A stretch of DNA of 64,000 nucleotides from Deltaproteobacteria bacterium (GTDB lineage Bacteria; Bdellovibrionota_C; UBA2361; JAGFJO01): the NCBI GenBank assembly GCA_024102635.1, contig JAGFJO010000046.1:1-64000 (forward strand), written 5' to 3'. Each line of letters begins with the position of its first letter. Positions within the stretch are counted from its first letter, which is position 1. Both the position numbers and the translations under genes were made by a program. The notes under the pieces were generated by a model. It did not search any database. It had not been told where the DNA came from and worked only from the letters and a program-made list of their open reading frames with translations. Below are positions 34,501-42,628 of the stretch, in pieces.

Positions 34501-35295
34501 TCAATACGGGCTTGGCAGCAGCCGCTTTGCCCGCAAACTAGTTTCCGGCTGGCCAAAACAATTGCAGATCTGAAAATCATTGCCGGCGTTCTTGCACTGA
34601 ATCATCGCCTTGACTATGCCGCCTACCGCAGTTTCACTTAGAAACCGGACCCCTTGCAGGTCTACTATAATAGGGAAGGCGCGGCTGTAATTTGCAAGCT
34701 CGTCATTGAAAACCTGTGTAAGCGGCGAGTCGTCAGGGAGCGATGGCGAGTTGGTTTGAATAGTCATCCGCCCTTCACGTTCGAAGGCTATTACTCGGCC
34801 GTCAAGGACTGGTGCCGGATGACTTCCCCTCCGGGGTTCTCCTTCTGTTGGCCAAAGCCGTTCGGCTTCAGTCAGTATCTCGTGTAAGTACTCAAGTGTT
34901 AGTGAGGAACGCTTCTCTCCTCCAACCGAGGTTATTGCTTCCTCTAGGTTAGTAATGGGCATAAAAAGCTGTAAGTTCTTTGCCGCAAGGCTCTCTTTAT
35001 ACAATGGATCCGGGTCTGCCAGTAAGACCTGGCGGCCATTACTACTCAGCGTTCTTTTAAGGGAGATCAGCGCTCCGAGCACCTCGTCCGATACCATTCC
35101 AGAGTAGCGCAGATTTATAACAAGATCTTTGTCCGATGGGAGCGCCCTGATTGCGGCCTTATAGCCCGCTATAGCCCCAAAGCTGCGAGGAGAAGGATTC
35201 AGATTAACCTGAAGAGCTTCGTCGTTTATAACTCTAAGGCTGTAAACATCCTCAGGTAGTAGCTCTGCTGAACGGGACACTGTGCTGGGCCGCAT
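34501..35295 (-). CDS. Tandem STAS-domain-like protein
   Basis: From ATG 35295 the product is about 264 residues; the frame continues upstream to 35454 but those residues look unlike the domain. Two regions resemble STAS (anti-sigma-factor antagonist) folds: YSLRVINDEALQVNLNP to KDLVINLRYSGMVSDEVLGAL with GRQVLLADPDP, and MTIQTNSPSLP to PIIVDLQGVRFLSETAVGGIV with FQICNCFGQPE. In both, the usual D-S/T phospho-site position is present as SxxVLG or SETAVG. It is divergent from csoR, whose promoter is about 180 bases away. A regulatory role is inferred. Confidence 0.6.
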   Translation of the reverse strand: MRPSTVSRSAELLPEDVYSLRVINDEALQVNLNPSPRSFGAIAGYKAAIRALPSDKDLVINLRYSGMVSDEVLGALISLKRTLSSNGRQVLLADPDPLYKESLAAKNLQLFMPITNLEEAITSVGGEKRSSLTLEYLHEILTEAERLWPTEGEPRRGSHPAPVLDGRVIAFEREGRMTIQTNSPSLPDDSPLTQVFNDELANYSRAFPIIVDLQGVRFLSETAVGGIVKAMIQCKNAGNDFQICNCFGQPETSLRAKRLLPSPY

Positions 35296-35475
35296 ACCCA
35301 CGAAGAATACATCTTCTTTATCGCGTAACCAAATGCGGGCCAGCAGAGAGCGTAAAATGGGCGGGCACGAGCAATAAGGGCGGCCAGAAAATTTTCGAAT
35401 GGCAGACGTGAAAACGCCTCTGCAGTAATGCAACATCTCGATAAAATTGCCCAATCAGCGTATGGAATCAGAGAG

Positions 35476-35504
35476 TTGACAAATATACCCCTAGAGGGTA
35501 TTAT
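35476..35504 (+). promoter_or_regulatory. csoR operon promoter
   Basis: TTGACA at 35476-35481 is a perfect -35 element. TATTAT at 35499-35504 is a good -10 element, 17 bases away. Transcription would start about 7 bases before ATG 35512, giving a nearly leaderless csoR mRNA. The -10 overlaps the CsoR operator below. Confidence 0.85.
35485..35501. promoter_or_regulatory. CsoR operator
   Basis: ATACCCCTAGAGGGTAT has inverted arms ATACCC and GGGTAT around five bases. It matches the TACCC/GGGTA half sites known for CsoR operators. It fills the spacer and overlaps the -10 element, so apo-CsoR bound here would block polymerase, and Cu(I) would release it. Confidence 0.8.
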
Positions 35505-35511
35505 CTCAAGT

Positions 35512-35832
35512 ATGGTAAAGCAACTGGAACAACAGAGCTGCTGCGGTGAGGTTACGACAGAGGAGCATCCAGACCACAGCGCCGAGATCAATCGCATAAA
35601 TCGGATCAAGGGCCAACTGGATGGGATTAGGCGGATGATCGAGGAGAGGAAATACTGCCCCGACATCATCACTCAAACCTCCGCAGTTCGGTCGGCTATC
35701 GCCTCACTAGAAACAGCCATATTAGAGAAGCATCTTGCTTCATGCGTGCATGCGGCGATGAGCGAGGGGGGGCACGACGCAAAAGCGAAGGTCTCCGAGT
35801 TGGTAGAGATATTTAAACGCGCAATCAGGTAG
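35512..35832 (+). CDS. csoR: Copper-sensing repressor CsoR
   Basis: From ATG 35512 the product is 106 residues. INRINRIKGQLDGIRRMIEERKYCPDIITQTSAVRSAIASLETAILEKHLASCVH shows the all-helical DUF156 fold. The Cu(I) ligands C (KYCPDI), then H and C (KHLASC) are in place, which separates it from RcnR/FrmR-type sensors. It should repress its own operon through the operator at 35485. The N-terminal tail has a CC pair (QQSCCGE), possibly an extra metal site. Confidence 0.93.
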   Translation: MVKQLEQQSCCGEVTTEEHPDHSAEINRINRIKGQLDGIRRMIEERKYCPDIITQTSAVRSAIASLETAILEKHLASCVHAAMSEGGHDAKAKVSELVEIFKRAIR

Positions 35833-35842
35833 GAGAACAATT

Positions 35843-36562
35843 ATGCAACACACCTATGAAGTAGAGGGAATGCACTGTGGCGGTTGTGTGGCTAAGATAA
35901 AGAGTGCACTTGAAGCAACTGAGGGGGTTAGGGATGTTGAAGTTAGTCTTAATCCTCCTCGGGCCATAGTTGAAATGCATCGGCATTTAGAGGAAGAAAC
36001 TTTGAACGCTTCGGTTCAGCGGGCCGGCGATTATTCTTTGCATGAAAGCGATCACAGCAGCGGCCACACGGCTGCTGTTAATGAGAGGGAGAGCTACTAT
36101 CCTCTTTACCTGATCGCTTCTTTTATACTTGGATTTACAGCAATCGAAGGCGCCAGAGCAGGGAGCTTCCAACCGGGATTCCTAATGGAGACCTTTATGG
36201 GAGGTTTCTTTGTGGTCTTCTCATTTTTTAAGCTCCTGGACCTTAAAGGGTTCGCTGAAGCTTATTCGACCTACGATATCGTTGCTAAGCGGTACTATAA
36301 TTACGGGTATATCTATCCCTTTATCGAACTATCTTTAGGTATTTCTTATCTGCTTGGCTTTATCCCAGTGCTAACCAATTGGATTACACTTGTTGTAATG
36401 CTCGTAAGCAGTATCGGTGTTATCGGAGCTCTTTTGAAAAGGCGCACAATTCAGTGCGCCTGCCTGGGGACCGTCTTTAAACTTCCGATGACAAAGATTA
36501 CTTTATTCGAGGATCTCAGCATGGCGGGAATGGCGGCCGTTATGCTGGTGCTTCATGGCTAA
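35843..36562 (+). CDS. Heavy-metal-associated domain fused to a MauE/DoxX-like membrane protein
   Basis: The protein has 239 residues with a good ribosome site (AGGAG). Residues 1-65 are an HMA domain with the metal-binding loop EGMHCGGCVAKIK. Residues about 85-239 contain four or more membrane segments resembling MauE/DoxX, with YDIVAKRYYNYGYIYPFIELSLG and the conserved late C-x-C segment RRTIQCACLGTVFKLP. The cytosolic HMA part could hand Cu(I) to the membrane part. It follows csoR by 10 bases, so it is in the copper operon. Its biochemical role is unproven. Confidence 0.75.
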   Translation: MQHTYEVEGMHCGGCVAKIKSALEATEGVRDVEVSLNPPRAIVEMHRHLEEETLNASVQRAGDYSLHESDHSSGHTAAVNERESYYPLYLIASFILGFTAIEGARAGSFQPGFLMETFMGGFFVVFSFFKLLDLKGFAEAYSTYDIVAKRYYNYGYIYPFIELSLGISYLLGFIPVLTNWITLVVMLVSSIGVIGALLKRRTIQCACLGTVFKLPMTKITLFEDLSMAGMAAVMLVLHG

Positions 36563-36800
36563 GGGATTGGGAATGAGCCGCGCACTTTGCATTACTTTGT
36601 TTGTTAGCTTCATGGCGGCTTGTTCGCCTGCGGCGAAAGTTCCGGTGTTCGGAGTAGGTCATCCTGCCAATCCGGATGCGGCGACAGGGAAAATGGATGC
36701 GAACTTCTCCGCTTTACAGGACTCTCTCTCCCAACCTGCCGTGTTAAGAAGTGAGGCACGAGATGCTAACAAATTAAAGCATATGGGGCATAGGCATTGA
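36555..36800 (+). CDS. Small copper-operon lipoprotein
   Basis: Up to 81 residues; ATG 36555 overlaps the upstream gene by eight bases, and ATG 36573 is an alternative with a GGGA site. The lipobox FMAACSPAAK gives a lipidated cysteine. The mature part holds GHPANPDAATGKMDANFSAL and ends MGHRH, rich in H and M. Such GHPANP-type small proteins occur in copper-efflux operons. It probably binds metal at the membrane surface; that is inference. It overlaps the next gene by four bases. Confidence 0.6.
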   Translation: MAKGLGMSRALCITLFVSFMAACSPAAKVPVFGVGHPANPDAATGKMDANFSALQDSLSQPAVLRSEARDANKLKHMGHRH

Positions 36801-38215
36801 AGCATCATTTTAACGCGCTGCTTCTAGTGCTCCTCTCCGGGTGTTCGGTAGTAACACCGCAACCGGGCTTTAACGACGTGAAAGGGATAGTTGCCGGCCG
36901 AATTGGCGAAGAGGTGGTTTGGAGGGCCGGCACCGAGGAGAAACCTTCGTCCGAGGAATCGGAGATTGAAGCTTCAATTGACGTAATACTCGCTGATGAA
37001 CTTACTTTGCCGGAAGCTTTAAAAATCGCTCTACTTAATAACCGCGGCATGCAGGCGGTCTACCAAGAGCTGGCGATAGCGGAAGCAGATCTTGTGCGCG
37101 CAGGTAGAATCAGTAATCCGGTCCTTGACGGAGAGCTTCGTTTCCCGAGCGGCGGCGGCAGCGCAGTAATAGAGCTAGCTTTAGTGCAAGACTTTCTAGA
37201 TCTACTCTTCCTTCGGTCGCGTGTGCGGATAGCGGAATCTGATTTCGAAGCCGTTAAGCTGCGAGTTGCTCTACAAGTATTAAGACTCGCTGGGGATGTG
37301 CGGCGAACATACTACGAACTGCTTGCTGCCGAGCAGCGTGTCGAGATGCGGCAGCAGGTGCGTACGGCTTCAAAAGGAGCATACGAGCTGGCCCGCAGCC
37401 TGCGCGCGGCGGGGAACATTACGGCACTTAGTCTACTAAATGAAAAGCAGCTTTACGAGCGCTCTAAACTCGATCTCCGAAGAGCGGAGCTTGAGGCCGC
37501 GCAGAAGCGGGAAGAGCTTAATCAGCTCCTTGGGGTGTGGGGAGATCGCACCTTGTGGGCCAGTTCCTCAAGGCTTCCAGATCTGCCCGAGGCGCGAGCT
37601 TATGATGAGCAGCTTGAGAGGCTCGCAGTTGAAAGGAGCCTTGAGCTCGAGGCGCGCCGCCGCGCAATAGAGGGCGCTGCCGCCCGGCTTAAGATCTCTC
37701 TACCGGCCGCTCTCTTTTCGGGGAGCGAGCTCGGAGCGAGCGCAGAGCGCGAGAAAGGTTGGGGAGTGGGACCTTCATTATCGCTCCCAATTCCTATCTT
37801 CGATCTTGGCGGCGCTTCCGCCGCGCGGGCCAAAGCAGCCCTCAGGCGGGAGATCGAGATGTATACTCAGCACGCCGTGTTGCTTCGCTCAAGGGCCAGA
37901 GAGCTGCAGTCCGCAGAGCGCGTTTTATGGGAGCAGGCCGATTACTATAAAAGAGTGATGCTCCCTCTTTCGAGCGAGATAGTTCAGCAGACGCAGCTTC
38001 AGTATAATGCGATGCAACTAAGCCCCTTCGAACTTCTTTCAGCGAAGCAGCGCCAGATCGAAACCGGCGAGAGATATATAGATGCGCTGCGCGACTATTG
38101 GCTGGTTCGCTCACAGATCGATCAGCTGGCCGCCGGAGGAGAGGTGGCGCCTTCTTCTGGGGGATCGCCTGCCGCAGAGGGCAAGTGGGAGACCTTAAGA
38201 GAATCGGTTCATTAG
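36797..38215 (+). CDS. TolC-family outer-membrane efflux lipoprotein (CusC-like)
   Basis: The protein has 472 residues from TTG 36797, which overlaps the preceding stop. The N-terminus is a lipoprotein signal (NALLLVLLSGCSVV). Two long coiled-coil repeats typical of TolC-family channels follow (for example LPEALKIALLNNRGMQAVYQELAIAEADLVRAGRISNPVL near 75-112, and its later partner near 290-440). The CusC/OprM subgroup is lipidated like this. No RND pump or membrane-fusion protein lies next to it, so its partner must be elsewhere. Confidence 0.85.
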   Translation: MKHHFNALLLVLLSGCSVVTPQPGFNDVKGIVAGRIGEEVVWRAGTEEKPSSEESEIEASIDVILADELTLPEALKIALLNNRGMQAVYQELAIAEADLVRAGRISNPVLDGELRFPSGGGSAVIELALVQDFLDLLFLRSRVRIAESDFEAVKLRVALQVLRLAGDVRRTYYELLAAEQRVEMRQQVRTASKGAYELARSLRAAGNITALSLLNEKQLYERSKLDLRRAELEAAQKREELNQLLGVWGDRTLWASSSRLPDLPEARAYDEQLERLAVERSLELEARRRAIEGAAARLKISLPAALFSGSELGASAEREKGWGVGPSLSLPIPIFDLGGASAARAKAALRREIEMYTQHAVLLRSRARELQSAERVLWEQADYYKRVMLPLSSEIVQQTQLQYNAMQLSPFELLSAKQRQIETGERYIDALRDYWLVRSQIDQLAAGGEVAPSSGGSPAAEGKWETLRESVH

Positions 38216-38223
38216 GAGTAGCA

Positions 38224-39645
38224 ATGGAAGATAAAACCGCCGATAACCAACACTTCAGATTAGCCGAGCGGCGGCTAAGCCGCCGCAAAGTTCTTTTGAG
38301 CGGAGCCTATCTTGCCGGGGGCGCGGTGCTATTAGGGAGTAGCCGTTTGGCTGCGCAGCAGGGTGCGGAAGCTCCCATGCAGGCGAACGGGGGAGACACT
38401 CCAACCGCAGGCGCACCGGGTTTGCCGGGAAAAGACTATACCCCTGTGGTAGTACCAAACGGCTGGACTCTTCCCTTTAAGGTGATAGGTGACACAAAGG
38501 TTTTTCATCTTGTGGCTGAGGAGGTGTATCACGAGTTCGCCCCGAACTTGAAAGCCCATTGCTGGGGATATAACGGCTCGGTTCATGGTCCGGTTATTGA
38601 GGCCGTTGAAGGCGATCGGGTGCGGATATTCGTTACAAACAAGCTCGCCGCTCCCACGACCGTGCATTGGCACGGGGTAATACTGCCCAGCGGAATGGAC
38701 GGCGTGGGCGGACTCACCCAGCGCGCCATCCGCCCCGGTGAGACCTTTGTTTACGAGTTCACTCTTAAGCAGCACGGAACCTTCATGTATCACTCCCACC
38801 ACGATGAGATGACTCAGATGGGGATGGGAATGGTGGGCCTATTTATTGTGCATCCCCGGGTGCGCAAAGGTGCCGTTCCGGATAGGGACTTTGCCCTCAT
38901 GTTGCATGAGTGGGCGATTGAACCGGGTACAGAGCGGCCAAATCCCAATGAGATGACGGATTTTAACGTTCTTACTATCAATGCCAAAGCATTTCCCGGC
39001 ACCGCGCCGCTGGTGGTAAAACAGGGTGAAAGAGTAAGAATCCGTTTCGGCAACCTCTCGGCGATGGATCACCATCCCATTCATCTTCACGGTTACTACT
39101 TCAAACTTACCGAAACAGATGGAGGTTCCATTCCGGAGTCGGCGCAGTGGCCGGAGACTACGGTTTTAGTGCCTGTGGGTTCAACGCGCACCATTGAGTT
39201 TGTGGCCGATAATCCGGGGGACTGGGCTATGCACTGCCACATGACGCACCATATAATGAATCAGATGGGGCATGACTTTCCTAATTTGATAGGGGTAGAT
39301 GCGAAGTCGCCTGACAAGACCATTAGCAGCCTTCTTCCTGATTATATGACTATGGGCGCTGAAGGGATGGGTGAGATGGCGGAGCATATGGAGAGTGGAC
39401 ATATGGCGGTTCCGCCCAACAGTATTCCGATGGTAGGGGCGGTGGGGCCGCACGATATCATTACGATGGGAGGCATGTTTACGATTCTTAAAGTTCGAGA
39501 GAACCTGAACGGATACTCCGACCCGGGATGGTACAAAAATCCGCCGGGCACAGAGTCGCTGCCGGCGTCTGAGTCTTCTCTTCGCGAGAACGGAATAGCA
39601 CAGGACGGGTCAAGTGCGCATAGATTGAAAAAAATTGATGGTTAA
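38224..39645 (+). CDS. Multicopper oxidase, Tat-exported (CopA/CueO-like)
   Basis: From ATG 38224 the product is 473 residues. The twin-arginine signal is RRLSRRKVLLSGAYLAGGAV. The copper sites are THVHWHGV-type (TVHWHGVILPSGMDGV), FMYHSHHDEMTQMGMGM, HHPIHLHGYYF and MHCHMTHHIMNQMGHD. These cover the type 1, 2 and 3 copper ligands. It would oxidise Cu(I) in the periplasm. Methionine-rich stretches (MGMGM, MTMGAEGMGEMAEHM) fit a cuprous oxidase. It sits in the csoR operon, nine bases after the outer-membrane gene. Confidence 0.93.
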   Translation: MEDKTADNQHFRLAERRLSRRKVLLSGAYLAGGAVLLGSSRLAAQQGAEAPMQANGGDTPTAGAPGLPGKDYTPVVVPNGWTLPFKVIGDTKVFHLVAEEVYHEFAPNLKAHCWGYNGSVHGPVIEAVEGDRVRIFVTNKLAAPTTVHWHGVILPSGMDGVGGLTQRAIRPGETFVYEFTLKQHGTFMYHSHHDEMTQMGMGMVGLFIVHPRVRKGAVPDRDFALMLHEWAIEPGTERPNPNEMTDFNVLTINAKAFPGTAPLVVKQGERVRIRFGNLSAMDHHPIHLHGYYFKLTETDGGSIPESAQWPETTVLVPVGSTRTIEFVADNPGDWAMHCHMTHHIMNQMGHDFPNLIGVDAKSPDKTISSLLPDYMTMGAEGMGEMAEHMESGHMAVPPNSIPMVGAVGPHDIITMGGMFTILKVRENLNGYSDPGWYKNPPGTESLPASESSLRENGIAQDGSSAHRLKKIDG

Positions 39646-40876
39646 GTCGCGCCGAGGCCGCAAACTCCTGTTCTTTCTTCTATATTTGTGTGAAGGCGCT
39701 CCTATCGGATATATATGGTGGGCGCTTCCCTCCAAATTAAAACTTGAATCCGTATCTATTGAGAACATTTCAAGCCTTCTGGCATTAGTTGCCATTCCGT
39801 GGGCCTTCAAATTCTTGTGGGCGCCGATGATTGATTCCTTACGCACCACCAAGTTCGGCTTCAAGGCGTGGATACTTGTGTCTCAGATTCTAATGGCGGC
39901 ATCTATTATGCCGCTCCTTTGGCTTAGTCCAGTCGATGATTTTGATATATATCTCCTTCTTCTTACGCTGCATGCCTTTTTCGCGGCCACCCAGGACGTG
40001 GCGATTGACGGATTTGCGATCTCTGTTACCCCCACACATGAGAGGGGCGCGGTCAACGCCTGGATGCAGGCCGGCATGTTGACAGGACGCTCGATTTTTG
40101 GAGCACTGGCCTTAAGGTTTGATTACCTTGTGGGAGGGAATGCAATTGCCGCGCTATTAGCACTAATAGTGGCCGTAGGTTTGGTGCTAATCGTATCGGT
40201 AAATGAAAGCACGCAGGAGGCTGAAGGATGCCTCACACGCCGCAGGCCAATGTTTATGGATTTGAGACAGGTTCTCGCGATGCGCGCCACCTGGCTCGGA
40301 GCCGCTTTCGCGCTGGTTTCGGGAGCCGGGTTTGAAGCAGTTGGAGGCGCAGCGGGTCCGTTCCTAATCTCCAAACTTCCGCATGGAACGCCCGATTCCA
40401 TCGCATCAGTTTACGTCGGAGATTTCTATCTTATTGCTGTAGCCCTGATGTTAAGCGGTGGGTTTGTAGGAGGGAGCATCTGTGACCGATTTGGAAGATT
40501 GGAGGCGCTCGCAGGCACAGTAGTTGCCCTGGCCTGGACCATAATCTTAACCGCCGGGATCGATACTTTTGCAGACATAGAAGCTGGTGTGTTTTTTGCG
40601 CTGCTGCTTGCTCTCTTCTTTCTTATCGGGGTGTTTGTCGCAGCCAGCTACGCGCTCTTTATGGACCTTGCCGGCCCGGTACTCGCCGCCACGCAATTTA
40701 GCGCTTTTATGGGCGCCACAAACCTTTGTGAGTCGTGGTCCATTGCTCTATTTGGTGCGCTTTTTTCACACCTTGGTTACGCCGCATCTTTCTCTATAAT
40801 GGCAGGAATATCACTCTCTTCGCTCCCGATTTTGAAAGCCATCAAGCAGGGGCGGTATACCGCAAGAGTTGATTAA
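39638..40876 (+). CDS. MFS transporter, AmpG/RhtX-like
   Basis: The protein has about 412 residues from ATG 39638, overlapping the oxidase stop by eight bases. It has about 12 membrane segments. LYLCEGAPIGYIWWALP, IPWAFKFLWAPMIDS and HAFFAATQDVAIDGFA are the AmpG/permease signatures (muropeptide or siderophore-type MFS). In this operon the cargo is likely a copper-binding small molecule or metal complex rather than a muropeptide, which is inference. It is the last gene of the copper operon. Confidence 0.75.
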   Translation: MVKSRRGRKLLFFLLYLCEGAPIGYIWWALPSKLKLESVSIENISSLLALVAIPWAFKFLWAPMIDSLRTTKFGFKAWILVSQILMAASIMPLLWLSPVDDFDIYLLLLTLHAFFAATQDVAIDGFAISVTPTHERGAVNAWMQAGMLTGRSIFGALALRFDYLVGGNAIAALLALIVAVGLVLIVSVNESTQEAEGCLTRRRPMFMDLRQVLAMRATWLGAAFALVSGAGFEAVGGAAGPFLISKLPHGTPDSIASVYVGDFYLIAVALMLSGGFVGGSICDRFGRLEALAGTVVALAWTIILTAGIDTFADIEAGVFFALLLALFFLIGVFVAASYALFMDLAGPVLAATQFSAFMGATNLCESWSIALFGALFSHLGYAASFSIMAGISLSSLPILKAIKQGRYTARVD

Positions 40877-40929
40877 AGGGCAGCCAAGAGCGAGAATACC
40901 TACTATAGCAATCGGCCGGCTCATAGATT

Positions 40930-42039
40930 GTGACTACTATGTTTAGATCGATCTCCAAGTTTTTTAGCGGAAACTCACAAGCCCCTTCCGACCGCTGCGC
41001 CGCGCCGGAAATGGGAGATCTGGCCGCTTCAACACTTACTCAGATTCTCACTGAATCTTTGCCGACTACGATCGGACCTGGCTCCACTTTTGAACTCCCT
41101 CGGCTGGTGGAGCTGGGGATCAACTACGGCGGACCGGTGCAGTTCACTTTTCTCAAAGATGGGGAGAGATCGGCTACGGTATACGAACTCCGTTCAGAGG
41201 CCGATCTTCGTTCCATGCATGAAGCAGTGACTGCTGAAACAAGGGGAGGGTCGGTCCGGCGGCTTCCTGATTTTGCCCGCGGCTCGCGGTACTTTCTGCT
41301 AAATCGTGATTCATTTTTGGCTTATTATGGTGAATTGAATTCAGAAGCTATGCCTCCGGGTATAATTGCGCTCAGTGATAGCAGTAACCGCGCAATTCTA
41401 GGTGATGTCTCCCGTCATGCTGTTCGGGCGGGATTAAATTCTCCTCCGGGAATGGCGCTGCAGATCACTATGAAGGCCGGGGAGGACCGCTTCACGGTGA
41501 TCCGTGATGCAGGCGACTACTGGTGCAATGTGGAGTGCCTGCGCTCAGCAGATCGTGCGGATTACAGCTGGCAGGAGCAAAAGACTGAATCGCTCGAGCT
41601 AGGTCAGCGCCACCAAAACGGTAGGTATAATACAGTTGATCTTGAGATTCTGCCTCTTCTGCCGCACACGTACTCATTGCCTGAGTTCGGGCATTTTACA
41701 TTAGTCTCGCCTCATCTGGATGAATCAGTCACCTTCCACATCTGTTCTCGCAGCAAGCTGATGTCGATTGGGTTTGCTGGAGACATCGGGAACGAAGGAG
41801 AGCACCTGCTTTGCCTGCTGCTGGCCGCGCCGTCGAAGGGAATATCCGAGCCGATAGTATTTGGCGCCTTAAGACCGGAGCGCCCTATAATGATAGGACG
41901 AGACTCTTCGTTCCTCGGCGAGGCGGCAGCGCATCTGCCTAGCTTCGTGTCGCGTGCGCACGTTCTGCTAAATCCCCATCCCGGCACGCTCGAGATAATA
42001 AGGCTTCCCAACACTTCGCCCGTTCAGGTCTGTTTTTAG
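40930..42039 (+). CDS. Uncharacterised protein with a C-terminal FHA-like domain
   Basis: The product is 369 residues (GTG 40930; ATG 40939 is an alternative). Residues about 40-290 have no recognised family. Residues about 305-369 look like the start of an FHA domain: RPIMIGRDSSFLGEAA then PSFVSRAHVLLNPHPGTLEIIRLPNTSP. The GR and SRAH pieces are the phosphothreonine-binding signature. The domain ends at the stop right after the N-T-S loop, so the last strands are missing or replaced. A second FHA protein lies at 55651. Confidence 0.5.
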   Translation: MTTMFRSISKFFSGNSQAPSDRCAAPEMGDLAASTLTQILTESLPTTIGPGSTFELPRLVELGINYGGPVQFTFLKDGERSATVYELRSEADLRSMHEAVTAETRGGSVRRLPDFARGSRYFLLNRDSFLAYYGELNSEAMPPGIIALSDSSNRAILGDVSRHAVRAGLNSPPGMALQITMKAGEDRFTVIRDAGDYWCNVECLRSADRADYSWQEQKTESLELGQRHQNGRYNTVDLEILPLLPHTYSLPEFGHFTLVSPHLDESVTFHICSRSKLMSIGFAGDIGNEGEHLLCLLLAAPSKGISEPIVFGALRPERPIMIGRDSSFLGEAAAHLPSFVSRAHVLLNPHPGTLEIIRLPNTSPVQVCF

Positions 42040-42153
42040 ATCCGTGGAAGTCTATATAGCCGATTTCAGTTCCAGATTAAGAAAATTCGCTTCGAACTCT
42101 TATGTTCTACCCTGAGCCGGTCGTTAAACCTGCAGGAAGCTCAAGGAGTCACT

Positions 42154-42621
42154 ATGAAAATTTGCTATCTAATAACGGCTACTGTTCTGTTTAACGCGGT
42201 GTTTATAAACGGAGTGTATGCTCAGGATCCGGCCCTGGTTTTGGATCCGGTTACATTTAACGATAATAGCTTGGTAGTTTCGTATACAACCGAGCCTCAA
42301 GTGGAATTCTCAGGATGCAATCTTAAGCTTCGTGCCGCCAATAACAAGAAGCATCTGCAGAGCTCAGGGTTAGGGAAACTCGTTTATCAGGCCACGAAAG
42401 TGAATTCTGATCAGTTTTATGCGGGCCTTGGGGCGATCATGACCGATCCTTTAACCCAGCGACCTAAAGGAAAGGCAACCTATTTTAGGGTGTATCTAAG
42501 TTGTGATGGCTTCGTCATCAAATCTAATATAGAGAGCTTCAATTTCAGCTCCTCTAATCTTAAGAAAGTAGGGATCGGTAAATGGGTGAAGCATGTTAAG
42601 AAGAATATAGACTTCTTTTAA
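42154..42621 (+). CDS. Secreted protein, unrecognised
   Basis: The protein has 155 residues with a clean signal peptide (MKICYLITATVLFNAVFINGV, cut before QDPAL). AAGGAG gives a strong ribosome site. Mature residues 25-155 include two cysteines (SGCNLKL, YLSCDGF) that may form a disulfide. No family recognised. It is convergent with the LysM-like lipoprotein gene 8 bases downstream. Confidence 0.7.
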   Translation: MKICYLITATVLFNAVFINGVYAQDPALVLDPVTFNDNSLVVSYTTEPQVEFSGCNLKLRAANNKKHLQSSGLGKLVYQATKVNSDQFYAGLGAIMTDPLTQRPKGKATYFRVYLSCDGFVIKSNIESFNFSSSNLKKVGIGKWVKHVKKNIDFF

Positions 42622-42628
42622 CGCTCGG

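Noticed and set aside
38098-38223. Longer start for the multicopper oxidase
   Set aside because: The added residues lack the Tat signal order; ATG 38224 has a ribosome site and gives the twin-arginine signal directly.
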